Source: Gemmata massiliana (GTDB lineage: Bacteria > Planctomycetota > Planctomycetia > Gemmatales > Gemmataceae). Taken from it: a stretch of 64,000 bases of DNA. The notes under the pieces were generated by a model that had not been told where the DNA came from, did no database searches, and saw nothing but the letters and a program-made list of their open reading frames with translations. Below are positions 38,771 to 47,998 of this stretch, piece after piece (position 1 is the first letter of the stretch; each line of letters opens with the position of its first letter). The position numbers and the translations under genes were made by a program. The stretch covers positions 254,570 through 318,569 of the forward strand of contig HG799469.1 in NCBI GenBank assembly GCA_000531095.1. The letters are read 5' to 3'.

Positions 38771-38815
38771 CACCTGTCACTTCTGACAGTTTGAATGGCT
38801 AAATACTGACAGGTG
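38771..38815. promoter_or_regulatory. Dyad-type candidate operator in the pgm / sensor-kinase divergent region
   Basis: CACCTGTCAC at 38771 and CTGACAGGTG at 38806-38815 are inverted copies, and TTCTGACAG at 38781-38789 is an additional half-site. The same CACCTGTCA...TGACAGGTG dyad occurs once more at 44749-44770. This one lies just upstream of a good -35 sequence, so it could be the binding site of a regulator controlling both directions. No such regulator is proven. Confidence 0.45.
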
Positions 38816-38827
38816 TGGGGAAAAATG

Positions 38828-38854
38828 TTGACAATCGGAACGCGGTAGGATAAT
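38828..38854 (+). promoter_or_regulatory. Candidate sigma-70-type promoter for the histidine kinase gene
   Basis: TTGACA at 38828-38833 is a perfect -35 box, and GATAAT at 38849-38854 is a five-of-six -10 box at 15-base spacing, in an AT-rich patch of otherwise GC-rich DNA. The kinase start is about 100 bases downstream. Planctomycete promoter rules are poorly known, so this is tentative. Confidence 0.45.
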
Positions 38855-38956
38855 CGCTTTACGTACCGAAGTAACAAAAATACGGACCCGCGCACGCGAA
38901 GCGCGGTTTGAAATTCTGGCACGGACGCTCCGTCTCGCCCGGTTCCGGGAGGTGGC

Positions 38957-40315
38957 ATGGCGCGTCAATGGACTTGGCGGTCTTTTGTGCCACGGATTTG
39001 TGGACTAGCGCTCGGCGTGGCCGCGTTCCTCCACGCACATCCGGCCCTGGCCGCGGTCAGCCCACATCTACAGCCACAAATCACGGTGCCCGAATCCGGT
39101 GGCGGCACCAGCCCCGGGGGAATTGTCGGGGGCATCCGCGAGTGGCACGTCATTGGGATCGGTTTGTTTTGTCTCGTTGAGGCGCTGCTGATTGTGGGGC
39201 TATTGGTCCGGCGCGAGGCGCGCGTGCGGACCGACGAGTGGTTCCAGCAAGTGGTGGAAACGGCCCCCACCGGAATGCTGATGGTCGATCGGGACGGGAC
39301 AGTTCTTCTGGCCAATGCTCAAGCAGAGGCGCTTTTCGGCTATAACCGGGGAGATTTGCTCGGACGACCGGTGGACCGGCTTGTTCCCGAGTACCTGCTG
39401 GAGCGGTTTCTGACCGGACGCGCCAAGTTTGTTGCGGCCCCCCCAACTCTGTCCGGTGCTCGGATCGACACCTTTGCGCGGCGAAAGGACGGGAGCGCGT
39501 TCCCAGTCGAGATCGGGCTGAGCGCGCTCCGAACGCCCAAGGGAACGTTCGTCCTGGCGACCGTCACCGATCTCACCGAGCGCCGGCGCGTGGAAGAAGA
39601 GTTACGTGCCAGCCAACAGGAACAGCGGGTACTAACGGGGCGCTTGCTGGAGGCCCAGGAAGCCGAACGGCGCCGAATCGCCCGCGAGTTGCACGACGAC
39701 CTCAACCAAAGCCTCGCGCTGTTGTCCATCGAGATGGAACTTTTGGCGTGCGTGCCGCCGACATCGGCTCCCCAAACCTCTCAGCGCATGCGCGAGTTCG
39801 CGGCCCGGGTCAAGGAACTGTCGTCTTCCGTTCACGACCTGTCCCACCAGTTGCACCCGTCGAAACTGGAGCACCTGGGGCTCGTCGCGGCCCTTAAGGG
39901 GCTGTGCAAGGAACGGAACCGCTCTCACGGACTGATCGCCACGTTCAAGTACGACGCGGTTCCGGAATCCGTTCCCGCGGACATTGCACTCTGTGTGTAC
40001 CGTGTCGCGCAGGAGGCTTTGTGGAACGTGGTCAAACACAGCGGAACCCTTCGGGCCACCGTGGAACTGCGCGGGAGCGCGAACGCGATCTGGCTGCGTG
40101 TCTCGGACGACGGCGACGGGTTCGATTCCTCCGTAGTCAACGCGGGATTGGGGCTGGTCAGCATGCGCGAGCGATTGAACCTAGTAGGCGGCGAACTTGT
40201 CATTGATTCGCACCTGGCTGGGGGCACGCGAATCGACGTCCGCGTGCCCGTTCCCGTAGCCCGCGTCCCCGAACCGGAACCCGAACTCGTCTCTACCGCG
40301 GAGAGATTCTCGTGA
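38957..40315 (+). CDS. PAS-domain histidine kinase, NarL/DegS type
   Basis: 452 residues. Signal-like first helix, a short periplasmic segment (about 34-60), a transmembrane helix (63-84), and a PAS domain (about 95-210: FQQVVETAPTGMLMVDRDGTVLLANAQAEALFGY, ending LTERRRVEEEL). The HisKA_3 dimerisation helix has the phospho-acceptor His246 in RRIARELHDDLNQ. The HATPase domain has N-box ALWNVVKHSG, G1 SDDGDGFD and G2 GLGLVSMRERL. The stop overlaps the next gene's GTG (GTGA), giving a cotranslated two-component pair. The sensed signal is unknown; the position divergent from pgm suggests control of that run (inference). Confidence 0.93.
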   Translation: MARQWTWRSFVPRICGLALGVAAFLHAHPALAAVSPHLQPQITVPESGGGTSPGGIVGGIREWHVIGIGLFCLVEALLIVGLLVRREARVRTDEWFQQVVETAPTGMLMVDRDGTVLLANAQAEALFGYNRGDLLGRPVDRLVPEYLLERFLTGRAKFVAAPPTLSGARIDTFARRKDGSAFPVEIGLSALRTPKGTFVLATVTDLTERRRVEEELRASQQEQRVLTGRLLEAQEAERRRIARELHDDLNQSLALLSIEMELLACVPPTSAPQTSQRMREFAARVKELSSSVHDLSHQLHPSKLEHLGLVAALKGLCKERNRSHGLIATFKYDAVPESVPADIALCVYRVAQEALWNVVKHSGTLRATVELRGSANAIWLRVSDDGDGFDSSVVNAGLGLVSMRERLNLVGGELVIDSHLAGGTRIDVRVPVPVARVPEPEPELVSTAERFS

Positions 40316-40959
40316 ATCGACCCCGTGTGCTATTCGCGGACGACCACCGCCTCATTCGCGAGGCGTTCGCGCGCCTCGTGGAGACCGAGTGTGACGTGGT
40401 GGGCGCGGTCGCGGACGGGCTGGCGCTCCTCACCGAGGTTCCGGTGCTGCAACCGGACATCGTTGTAGCCGACATCGCGATGCCGCTCCTCAACGGGCTG
40501 GACGCGGCCCGGCAACTGAGGAAAGATGCGCCGGACGTGAAGGTCATCATCCTCACGATGAACGAGGACGCGGACCTGGCCGCGGAAGCGTTTCGGGTGG
40601 GGGTGTCGGGGTTCCTTCTGAAGAACTCGGCCGCGTCGGAGTTGCTCCAGGCGATCCGAGAGGTCTCGCTCGGGCGCTCGTACATCACGCCGATGGCGAC
40701 CCGGGGGCTGGTCGAGAACCTGCTGCACGTGACCGAACCGATTGTCCGGCCCGTCGAGTTGAGCGTGCGCCAGCGCGAGGTGCTCCAGTTACTCGCCGAG
40801 GGGCACACGATGAAGGAAATCGCGCGGCTCCTGAAGATCACCCCGCGGACGGTCGCGTTCCACAAGTACAGCATGATGGAGCTGCTCGGGGCGAAGACGT
40901 TCGCCGAACTGATCCAGTTCGCCCTGAAGGGCGGCGTGGTGAAAACATATCCCGCGTGA
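40312..40959 (+). CDS. NarL/FixJ-type response regulator
   Basis: 215 residues. The receiver domain has the acidic pair in FADDHR (Asp10, Asp11), phospho-acceptor Asp54 (VVADIAMPLLNGL), Thr82 and Lys104. The LuxR-type HTH is at about 148-195 (LSVRQREVLQLLAEGHTMKEIARLLKITPRTVAFHKYSMM). Partner of the overlapping kinase gene. The last half of the recognition helix (TVAFHKYSMMELLG) is the usual DNA-reading part. Targets are unknown; the dyads at 38771 and 44749 are possible sites, but LuxR-type regulators usually bind shorter, less perfect motifs. Confidence 0.93.
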   Translation: MNRPRVLFADDHRLIREAFARLVETECDVVGAVADGLALLTEVPVLQPDIVVADIAMPLLNGLDAARQLRKDAPDVKVIILTMNEDADLAAEAFRVGVSGFLLKNSAASELLQAIREVSLGRSYITPMATRGLVENLLHVTEPIVRPVELSVRQREVLQLLAEGHTMKEIARLLKITPRTVAFHKYSMMELLGAKTFAELIQFALKGGVVKTYPA

Positions 40960-41020
40960 GTTCTGGGGACGCGACCGGGCTCGCGCAGCGGAAGGGCCTT
41001 CACACCCCTAAGAGAGACGC

Positions 41021-41815
41021 ATGAGACGACTTCTGGGAACCGGGGCCGCCGTTCTCGGTGCGCTCGGGGTGCTGATGTGCGCGGCGGCGATTGGAGGTGG
41101 TTGGTGGACCGCGGTTCGGACCACCGATCGCACGGACCGCGTCGCGTCCCGCCTGAACTACGGGCTGTCCGAAGCGGACGTGCGACTGGAGCGGGTCGAG
41201 AAGCGGCTTGCGGCTATCCGGGCCGATCTCGCCGAAGTGCGCGGCGAGGCCGAACGGCTGATGGCCGAGAACCCGGAACTCCCTCGGGTGCGAGCCGCGA
41301 TCGAGCGCCTCTTCGATCGGCTCCTCCCGACGATCGACCGCGCCGCGGCGCTGGCGGACTCACTCCGGGCCGTGGCCGCCGGGCTACGTGCGGTGGAGGA
41401 CGTCATCGTTCAATTGGGCGGAGAGTTCGAGCAGCCGAGTCGCGCCCGGACCGCGGCCGACACGATCGACCGCGCCGCGGAGGTGCTGAATATCCCGCAA
41501 TCGCGCATCGACGCCGCGAAGTCGGCGGCAGCGGTCCGCTTGACGCGCGAACTGATCGAACTCGTGCGCGAAGCCGTGGCCGGTTCGGAGCGCCTGGCCG
41601 AGGGGCTGGCCGCCGCTCGCCGGGAGATCACCGACGCGCAAGAGCGCGTGGAACAACGCCGCGTGCAGGTCGTGTTCTGGGTCCGTGTCACGGCGGTCGC
41701 GCACACGCTGGTGTGGGTGTGGATCGGATTGGGGCAGGGGTGCTTGGTCGGCTGGGGCCGGCGGTTCGCGAGACGCATTCCGAATGTCGCTCCAACCACC
41801 GTTCGGCCTGCGTAA
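41021..41815 (+). CDS. Membrane-anchored coiled-coil protein
   Basis: 264 residues; no family recognised. One transmembrane helix at the N-terminus (about 5-30, GAAVLGALGVLMCAAAIGGGWWTAV), a long helical region of about 190 residues rich in A, R, E, L and D with heptad character (ADVRLERVEKRLAAIRADLAEVRGEAERL; AEGLAAARREITDAQERVEQRRVQ), then a second hydrophobic helix (VVFWVRVTAVAHTLVWVWIGLG) and a basic tail. The layout suggests a helical rod held between two membrane passes. ATG 41021 follows AGAGAGACGC. Lies between the regulator and the DUF4105 gene. Confidence 0.65.
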   Translation: MRRLLGTGAAVLGALGVLMCAAAIGGGWWTAVRTTDRTDRVASRLNYGLSEADVRLERVEKRLAAIRADLAEVRGEAERLMAENPELPRVRAAIERLFDRLLPTIDRAAALADSLRAVAAGLRAVEDVIVQLGGEFEQPSRARTAADTIDRAAEVLNIPQSRIDAAKSAAAVRLTRELIELVREAVAGSERLAEGLAAARREITDAQERVEQRRVQVVFWVRVTAVAHTLVWVWIGLGQGCLVGWGRRFARRIPNVAPTTVRPA

Positions 41816-41864
41816 ACTAGGCGCCGGTCGTTTGGCGAGCACGTTCGGGTCATTGGAAGTTATC

Positions 41865-42860
41865 ATGGATCGAGTGTTGGAGTGGGTCATCTTCGCCCCG
41901 CTGCTCGTGGTCGCAGCGCTCACAACCTTGTGGACGGCCGGCGCGATCTACTACGACGTCTGCGGCGCCGGGCGGTGGGGGCGCGCGGCCGGGATCGCGT
42001 GGGTCGCGGGTGTTGCCGTGCTGTTCGCGTTGTGGCACCCGCTGTGGTACCCGTTCGCGGTCTTGCTCGGGACCACGGCCCTTTTTCTAGCGTGGTGGAG
42101 CCGGCTGCGACCGAGTCACGACCGCGAGTGGGAGCCGCCCGTGGCCATCTTGCCCCACACGAGCCGCGACGGGGACGTAGTCACCATCGCGAGCGTGCGC
42201 AACTTCGAGTACCGCACGCTCGACGACTTCACCCCACAGTACGAGTCCCGGACGTACCGCCTCTCCGAGCTGCGGGGCGTGGACATCATCTTCTTCAACT
42301 GGGGCATCGCGCTGATGAGCCACCCGGTGCTCACGTTCGACTTCGGCCCCGACGGGCGCGTGTGCATGTCGATCGAGGTGCGGTTCCGCAAGGGTCAACG
42401 GTTCTCCATTCCCCGGAGCCTGTACCGCCAACAGGAACTCGTCATCGTTGCGGCCGACGAGCGCGACATTGTGCTGCGGCGCACGAAACACGGTCCCCCG
42501 CAGGAAGCCCACCTGTACCGGTTCTCGGCCCCGCTCGAGGAGGCCCGGGCCGCGTTCCTCGACTACGCCGGGGCGATCAACGAGCTGCGCGACGCGCCCC
42601 GCTGGTACCACGGCGTCACCGCGAACTGCACCACGACGTTCTACCGGCTGCCCAACAGCCGGTGCCGGCTCGACTGGCGCGTGCTCGCCAACGGCCGGCT
42701 CGACCGCGCCCTGTACGCGGACGGGCGCCTGGACCGCGCGCTCCCGTTCGAGGAGCTCAAGCGCCTCGCGCGCCTGAACGACATTGCCAATGCCGCCCCC
42801 GCGGACGGGTTCGGGGACCACATTCGCCGCGAACTGGAAAGGCGCCGCCGTGAACGATGA
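41865..42860 (+). CDS. DUF4105 (Lnb N-terminal domain-like) membrane protein
   Basis: 331 residues. Three hydrophobic helices in the first 80 residues, then a domain matching DUF4105: VTIASVRNFEYRTLDDFTPQYESRTYRLSELRGVDIIFFNWG and later GVTANCTTTFYRLP, carrying the conserved Cys of the family. DUF4105 is the periplasmic, papain-like part of Lnb, the intramolecular lipoprotein acyltransferase that makes lyso-form lipoproteins, but most members are uncharacterised. Here His/Cys catalytic residues would be His in SHPVLTFDF and Cys in TANCTTTF (inference). The stop overlaps the next gene by 11 bases. Start ATG 41865 follows GGAAGTTATC. Confidence 0.78.
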   Translation: MDRVLEWVIFAPLLVVAALTTLWTAGAIYYDVCGAGRWGRAAGIAWVAGVAVLFALWHPLWYPFAVLLGTTALFLAWWSRLRPSHDREWEPPVAILPHTSRDGDVVTIASVRNFEYRTLDDFTPQYESRTYRLSELRGVDIIFFNWGIALMSHPVLTFDFGPDGRVCMSIEVRFRKGQRFSIPRSLYRQQELVIVAADERDIVLRRTKHGPPQEAHLYRFSAPLEEARAAFLDYAGAINELRDAPRWYHGVTANCTTTFYRLPNSRCRLDWRVLANGRLDRALYADGRLDRALPFEELKRLARLNDIANAAPADGFGDHIRRELERRRRER

Positions 42861-44691
42861 CGTGATCCCGTTACTGAAAATGCACGAGTACTTCCGCAGC
42901 GCGAGCGACGAGGCGCTCCGGGAAGTGGCCTCGCTCGCGCGCGTGACCCAGCACGCGACCGGTGATGTCGTCCACGAGGCGAACGCCCCATTGACCACCG
43001 TGGGGTTCGTCCTCCGCGGTCGGCTGAAGGCCGTGCGGATCGACGCACGCGGGGGCGAGTCCCTGTTCCGGATGATCGAGCGCGGGGAGCAGTTCGGGAT
43101 GATGGTCGGCGCGCTCACCGAACCGGTCCCGATCCGCGTCGTCGCGCTGGAGCCGACGACGGTCCTCAACCTGGACTACGAAGAGGCGATGGAGCTGACG
43201 TTCCGGCACCCGGACCTGCGGCGCCTGTGGCTGTCGACGTTTTCGGGGGGCCTGCGGAAGCACTTCTTCGGCGCGGCCCCGAAACGCGCCCCGACGGTCC
43301 TCGCACTGATCCACGAGTCCGCCGCCGCGCGCGCGGTCGCCGGGCAACTGATCGCGAGGCTGCGCGGGCTGGGCGAGAAGCTCGCCATATTTAGCGACTC
43401 GAACGACTGGCAAAACCTCCCCGACGTTCCGTTCCGCGCGCTCCGCGTGGACGGCCGGGATCTGGAGACAGAGGAGATCCGCCGGCAGGCGGCCGCGTGG
43501 CACGACGTGAACCGCATCGTTTTCGACCTGCACGCGGGCACGAAACCGGAGCGGGTGGCGCAGTTGCTGGCGATCGCGGACCGGGCCGTCTACTTCGTCC
43601 CCGCGGGTCACAGCGGGGGCGCGCTGCGGCACCTCCGGGCGCTCGACGTCCCGGGGCACGGGTGGCGCGACAAGATCGGCATCGCCTGGTTGCTGGAGGG
43701 CGAGAGCCCCGTGGCCCCGGTCGCGCCCGAGCTCCGCGCCCTCGTCGCCCGGGACTTCAAGATCGCCGGGGCGCCGCCCGCGTTCCCGCTCGGCCGGGCG
43801 CTGTCGGCCGGGCTGGAGCGCCTGGTCCACGACCTCCGCGGGGTGCGCATCGGGGTCGCGCTCGGGGGCGGCGCGGCCCGGGGCATGTCGCACCTCGGCG
43901 TCCTCAAGGCGCTCGAGGACCAGGGCATCGTGGTGGACATGATCGCCGGGACGAGCGCCGGGGCGATGACCGGGGTCGTGTACGCCAGCGGCCTGGACAG
44001 CGACTACAGCGCGAACCAGTTCGCGCGCGACCTGCGCCCGTCGTGGGTGTTCCGCCGGCTGCCGCGCGGGGACCACTGGTACCTGCTGTACAAGTACCGG
44101 CGCGGGCACTTCGACCCGATGCTCCGCGAGTACCTGCGCGACTGGCACCTCGAACAGCTCTCCGTGCCGTGCCTGACGGTCACCGTGGACCTCGTGAGCG
44201 GGCGCCCGGTGGTCCGCGATCAGGGCGACGCGACCCACGCGGTGCTCGAGAGCATCAACCTGCCGGTCCTCTCGGTCCCGATCGTCCGCGGGGGACAGGC
44301 CCTCATCGACGGGGGGCTGGCGAACAACATCCCGGCCGACGTACTGGTGGCGCGCGGGTGCAATTTCGTGATCGCGGTCAGCGTGACGGCCAAAATGGAG
44401 GAGGCGTTCTGTGCGATCACCCCGGGCACGCAGGCGCACACCGGGAAGAAGCCGACCGCGGTACAGACGCTCCTCCGCAGCCTGTTGGTGCAGAACCACA
44501 TCCTCAACGCCCAGGGCGTGCTCCCGGCCGATGTGGTGATCGAAACGGACGTGCGCGGGTTCGACCTGACCGCGTTCACGCAGGCGAAGGAGATGGCCGC
44601 GATCGGCCGGGCCGCGGGCCTCGACGCGCTGCCGCGCATCCGCCAGCTCCTGCACCGACTCGATCCGCAGCTCTTCGCGCCCGTTGGGTGA
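42850..44691 (+). CDS. Cyclic-nucleotide-binding / patatin phospholipase fusion (NTE-like)
   Basis: 613 residues. N-terminal cNMP-binding (CAP_ED-like) domain about 5-130 (FRSASDEALREVASLARVTQHATGDVVHEAN). A middle domain about 145-310 looks like a MinD/CpsD-type Rossmann unit that has lost its P-loop (APTVLALIHESAAARAVAGQLIARL). The patatin domain is about 333-530: oxyanion GGGAARG, nucleophile elbow GTSAG (Ser369) and catalytic Asp487 in DGGLANN. It probably hydrolyses lysophospholipids or other membrane lipids, with regulation through the cNMP-like domain. GTG 42850 is in the only frame that keeps the cNMP domain; 11-base overlap with DUF4105 implies coupling. Confidence 0.9.
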   Translation: MNDDVIPLLKMHEYFRSASDEALREVASLARVTQHATGDVVHEANAPLTTVGFVLRGRLKAVRIDARGGESLFRMIERGEQFGMMVGALTEPVPIRVVALEPTTVLNLDYEEAMELTFRHPDLRRLWLSTFSGGLRKHFFGAAPKRAPTVLALIHESAAARAVAGQLIARLRGLGEKLAIFSDSNDWQNLPDVPFRALRVDGRDLETEEIRRQAAAWHDVNRIVFDLHAGTKPERVAQLLAIADRAVYFVPAGHSGGALRHLRALDVPGHGWRDKIGIAWLLEGESPVAPVAPELRALVARDFKIAGAPPAFPLGRALSAGLERLVHDLRGVRIGVALGGGAARGMSHLGVLKALEDQGIVVDMIAGTSAGAMTGVVYASGLDSDYSANQFARDLRPSWVFRRLPRGDHWYLLYKYRRGHFDPMLREYLRDWHLEQLSVPCLTVTVDLVSGRPVVRDQGDATHAVLESINLPVLSVPIVRGGQALIDGGLANNIPADVLVARGCNFVIAVSVTAKMEEAFCAITPGTQAHTGKKPTAVQTLLRSLLVQNHILNAQGVLPADVVIETDVRGFDLTAFTQAKEMAAIGRAAGLDALPRIRQLLHRLDPQLFAPVG

Positions 44692-44954
44692 CATCGGATC
44701 ATGATGATTTGAGGGCATTTCACGTAACCTGTTAGTTTTCCGTTTCTTCACCTGTCACTTTTGACAGGTGTTTCTCCCCACTGTTCGGGTTAGCCTCCTC
44801 CACACCCACGTCCACGAGCACGCGAGCGGGGTGTCGCTGAAAGTATTCGCGGAGTCGTGTGCCCTCGGCTCGCCCGAGCCGGGGGAAACGGACCACGAGA
44901 ACGCGCGGGAGTTCGGAAACTCAAAATCGAGTAGTCACCTATTCGAGGGTACCC
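44692..44954 (+). promoter_or_regulatory. Intergenic region with CACCTGTCA dyad
   Basis: No gene seen. It contains the near-perfect hairpin/dyad CACCTGTCA (44749-44757), CTTT, TGACAGGTG (44762-44770), the same arms as at 38771-38815. It could be the terminator of the patatin gene or an operator for the following secreted protein. TTGACA at 44761-44766 could act as a -35 box, but no convincing -10 follows. Confidence 0.45.
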
Positions 44955-46460
44955 ATGATTACTGTTTTTCGAGTGATGCTGGTCGCCGCGGCCCTCAGCA
45001 CGGGGGCCGGCACACTACGCGCCCAGGAGCGCGTCACGGACCTACTTGGCTGGGTTCCGGCCCGGACCAATTTGGTTCTGTTCGTGGACGCGGACGCCCT
45101 CGGGAAGTCCGCGATCGCGAAGAAAGAAAAATGGGGCGCTGGTGGCGAACCGGTTTCCGGCCTCGATTCGCTCCCGCCCGGCGTGTCCCAGTTGGTTGTG
45201 GCGTCTCAATTCGACCTCCGCTCGGGGCCGAGTGGTGAAACGTTCGTCGCCCGGTTGAAGAAACCGGTGTCCGACGCCGACCTGGTCAAAGTAACCGGCG
45301 GTTCGCCTGACAAGATCGCCGGCAAGAACGTCGTTTTGACCCGCAACGATCGGTTCGTGGTGAACCTCAAACCGGGGATCGCCGGCGGGTACCAGCCCGC
45401 CAACCGCCAGGACACGGGGCGCTGGCTACGAGAAGCGGACGGCACCGTTTCACCCAAACTGTCTCCCGTGTTGGCGACCGTCGGGGCGGGGGTCGGGGCG
45501 AACGCGCCCGTCGTTCTGGTACTCGATACGAGCGACATGTTCTCCCCGGCACAAGTGAAGACCCGACTCGCGGCGACCGCCACGTTCAAGGACAAGGCGG
45601 CGAAAATCGGTCCCGTCGCGGACCTGTTCGGCCAACTCCACTACGTCACCTTGTCCATCCGCGCGACCGACAAGTTGGTGGCGGAAGTGCGGCTGGAATT
45701 CGACGCGCCCGCGGCGCCGCTCGCCGCCGACGCTCAACCGCTCCTGCTCGAAGTGCTCAAGCGATCGGGGTTTCACAGCGCGGAAATGGACCAGTGGACC
45801 GCGACCGTTCGCGGCAACACGGTGACGTTCTCCGGGGCGCTGACGACGGAGAGCGCGAACGAACTCGTGGCCCCCTTTCTTCACCCCTCGCTCGGGGCCG
45901 TCGACCAGACCACACCGGACGAGGTGCCCGTTGAGCAGGCCAAGCGCCAGGCCTCGCAGAAATACTTCCAGGCGGTCCAGAAGAAGATGGGCGAGGTGCA
46001 GAAGACCAGCCCGCCGACGTTTCAGAAGCTGACGGCCGTTTTGAACAGTGGTGCCCGCTACATCGAGGAACTGCCACTGTTGAACGTGGACGAGGAGCTG
46101 CTCCAATGGGGGGCCGCGCTCGCGACCACGTTGCGCACGATGGCGATCATGTCGCAGAAGGCCGGGGGCGCGATCAGTTTGGCGGAAGCGAACAAGGCGA
46201 TGTCCGTGGTGAGCACCCCGAACTACTACACCGGGGGCGGGTACGTCGGCGGGTACTATGGTGGGTACGGTTGGAACTACGCGGTCCCGAGCGGGAGCAC
46301 GTCCACCGCGGTCGTGGACAACTACGCGTCGGTCAACAACCTCCAAACGGTGACCTCGCAGAACGAGGCCCTGTACCGGCGGGAGACGTGGAAGGCCATA
46401 CAATCCGGGACGCTCGACATCCGGCGGAAGATGGTCAAAAAGTACAACGTCGAGTTCTGA
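44955..46460 (+). CDS. Exported planctomycete protein of unknown function
   Basis: 501 residues. Signal peptide MITVFRVMLVAAALSTGAGTLRA, no further membrane helix. The mature region has alternating beta and helix patterns (RVTDLLGWVPARTNLVLFVDADALG; LPPGVSQLVVASQFDLRSGPSGETFVARL) and repeated V-x-V-L-D type strands. Near the C-terminus there is a Gly/Tyr-rich patch (NYYTGGGYVGGYYGGYGWNY). No known domain recognised; long planctomycete proteins of this kind are usually 'hypothetical'. Start ATG 44955 has CGAGGG upstream. A 9-bp hairpin follows the stop. Confidence 0.7.
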   Translation: MITVFRVMLVAAALSTGAGTLRAQERVTDLLGWVPARTNLVLFVDADALGKSAIAKKEKWGAGGEPVSGLDSLPPGVSQLVVASQFDLRSGPSGETFVARLKKPVSDADLVKVTGGSPDKIAGKNVVLTRNDRFVVNLKPGIAGGYQPANRQDTGRWLREADGTVSPKLSPVLATVGAGVGANAPVVLVLDTSDMFSPAQVKTRLAATATFKDKAAKIGPVADLFGQLHYVTLSIRATDKLVAEVRLEFDAPAAPLAADAQPLLLEVLKRSGFHSAEMDQWTATVRGNTVTFSGALTTESANELVAPFLHPSLGAVDQTTPDEVPVEQAKRQASQKYFQAVQKKMGEVQKTSPPTFQKLTAVLNSGARYIEELPLLNVDEELLQWGAALATTLRTMAIMSQKAGGAISLAEANKAMSVVSTPNYYTGGGYVGGYYGGYGWNYAVPSGSTSTAVVDNYASVNNLQTVTSQNEALYRRETWKAIQSGTLDIRRKMVKKYNVEF

Positions 46461-46470
46461 TCCGCTCGCG

Positions 46471-46490
46471 CTCGGGTTCAAGAACCCGAG
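46471..46490 (+). terminator. Terminator-like hairpin after the secreted protein gene
   Basis: CTCGGGTTC, loop AA, GAACCCGAG: a perfect 9-bp inverted repeat 11 bases after the stop codon. No T run follows (CCGTATCAAG), so it may be a weak terminator or mRNA-end stabiliser. Confidence 0.55.
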
Positions 46491-46618
46491 CCGTATCAAG
46501 AGTGGTTACGGGGCGGCCGAAGCGAAACAGAAGAGTACGGAGCGTGCCGGTGCGATTGTAGCGCCGTGCCGAACGTGGTTGACTACCATTAGGCCCTTCG
46601 ATTGGCCCCGGGGTGCGT

Positions 46619-47887
46619 ATGTTCGATCTCGTCTGGGACCAGGTCCGTCACCTACCGCCCCTGGTCCGGTTTTGCATCATGATGCTGATCTTCTTCACGG
46701 TCCCACCACTCTGTCGGCGGGTCCGCCTCCCCGCCGTCGTAGGGCTCCTCGGGGCCGGATTGGTCATCGGCCCGTTTTGTTTGGGTGTGGCCCCGAAGCA
46801 CGGTGAGGCCGTCGAGTTCATCGCCGAACTCGGGAAACTTCTGCTGATGTTCTTTGCCGGGCTGGAGATCGATCTGATCCAGTTCAACGCATCCCGGAAC
46901 CGGTCCGTCGGCTTCGGCCTGCTCACGTTCGGGCTCCCGCTCGTGGCGGGTATGGGCGTCGGGTTCGCGGCCGGGTACCCGCTGATCGGGGCGCTCCTCA
47001 TCGGGTCGCTCCTGGCGTCGCACACGCTGATCGCGTACCCGATCGTGGACAAGCTCGGGAAGTTGGGGAACGAGGCCGTGACGGTCGCGATCGGGGCGAC
47101 AGTGTTCACCGACGTTGCCGCCCTCCTGGTGCTGGCCGTCTGCATCCCGATTCACGCCACCGGCTTCTCTCCGAACCAGTTTGCTGTTCAATTGCTCGAA
47201 CTGGCCGTGTACGTTCCCGCGGTGCTCCTCGGGCTGGGCTGGGTCAGTCGGAAACTGTTCGCCCTCAAACCGGCGAAGGAGGGGCAGTTCGCCCTGTTGT
47301 TGCTGGTGGTGGCGCTGGCCGCGGTCGCGGCGGAGGCGATCAACCTGGAGGGAATCATCGGGGCGTTTCTCGCGGGCCTGGCTGTGAATAGTGCCACCCG
47401 TGACTGCGAGGCCAAGCACGAACTCGAGTTCCTCGGGAACCACCTATTCATCCCGACGTTCTTCCTGACTATCGGGTTCTTGATCGATGTGAACACCTTC
47501 GCCCGGACGCTGGTCGATCACTTCTGGCTGGTGGCCGGGATCGTCGGCGGGTTGATCGGATCGAAGTTCCTGGCGGCGGAGGTGGCGCGCCGGGTGTACG
47601 GCTACACGTGGCACGAGGGGCTGACGATGTGGTCGCTTTCGCTACCGCAAGTCGCCGCGACGCTGGCCGCGGCTCTGGTCGCGTACAACACCACGAACGC
47701 GGCCGGCGAGCGACTGATCGGCGAACCGGTGCTCAACTCCGTTATCGTTCTGCTGGTCGTTACCTCTGTCCTCGGGCCGATCCTCACGGAGCGCTACGCC
47801 AAGCAACTACCGGGCGACCCCGCGCCTCAACCCGCGCCGGCCCAACCCGTAGCGATTCCGGTCGACGAGCACCACGCGCTCGTTTGA
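46619..47887 (+). CDS. Cation:proton antiporter, CPA2 type
   Basis: 422 residues with about 12 hydrophobic segments. It matches the Na+/H+ exchanger domain of the KefB/CPA2 type: LPAVVGLLGAGLVIGPFCLG, LLLMFFAGLEIDL, SLLASHTLIAYPIVDKLG, GATVFTDVAALLVLAV (with the conserved TD), and FLAGLAVNS near residue 260. No C-terminal TrkA-N/RCK domain, so it is a bare membrane unit. ATG 46619 is used; an in-frame GTG at 46613 would add only two residues. The gap before the convergent DUF1579 gene holds a hairpin. Confidence 0.9.
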   Translation: MFDLVWDQVRHLPPLVRFCIMMLIFFTVPPLCRRVRLPAVVGLLGAGLVIGPFCLGVAPKHGEAVEFIAELGKLLLMFFAGLEIDLIQFNASRNRSVGFGLLTFGLPLVAGMGVGFAAGYPLIGALLIGSLLASHTLIAYPIVDKLGKLGNEAVTVAIGATVFTDVAALLVLAVCIPIHATGFSPNQFAVQLLELAVYVPAVLLGLGWVSRKLFALKPAKEGQFALLLLVVALAAVAAEAINLEGIIGAFLAGLAVNSATRDCEAKHELEFLGNHLFIPTFFLTIGFLIDVNTFARTLVDHFWLVAGIVGGLIGSKFLAAEVARRVYGYTWHEGLTMWSLSLPQVAATLAAALVAYNTTNAAGERLIGEPVLNSVIVLLVVTSVLGPILTERYAKQLPGDPAPQPAPAQPVAIPVDEHHALV

Positions 47888-47998
47888 GCGGGATGCGGGT
47901 ACGATTTCTGAACACCTGACACGTGTTCTCTTCAGCAAGAAATGTTTGTGGCTACGAAATGGTGGTGTGGAGGTGGGGCGGTCCGAGGTGCGAAACAC

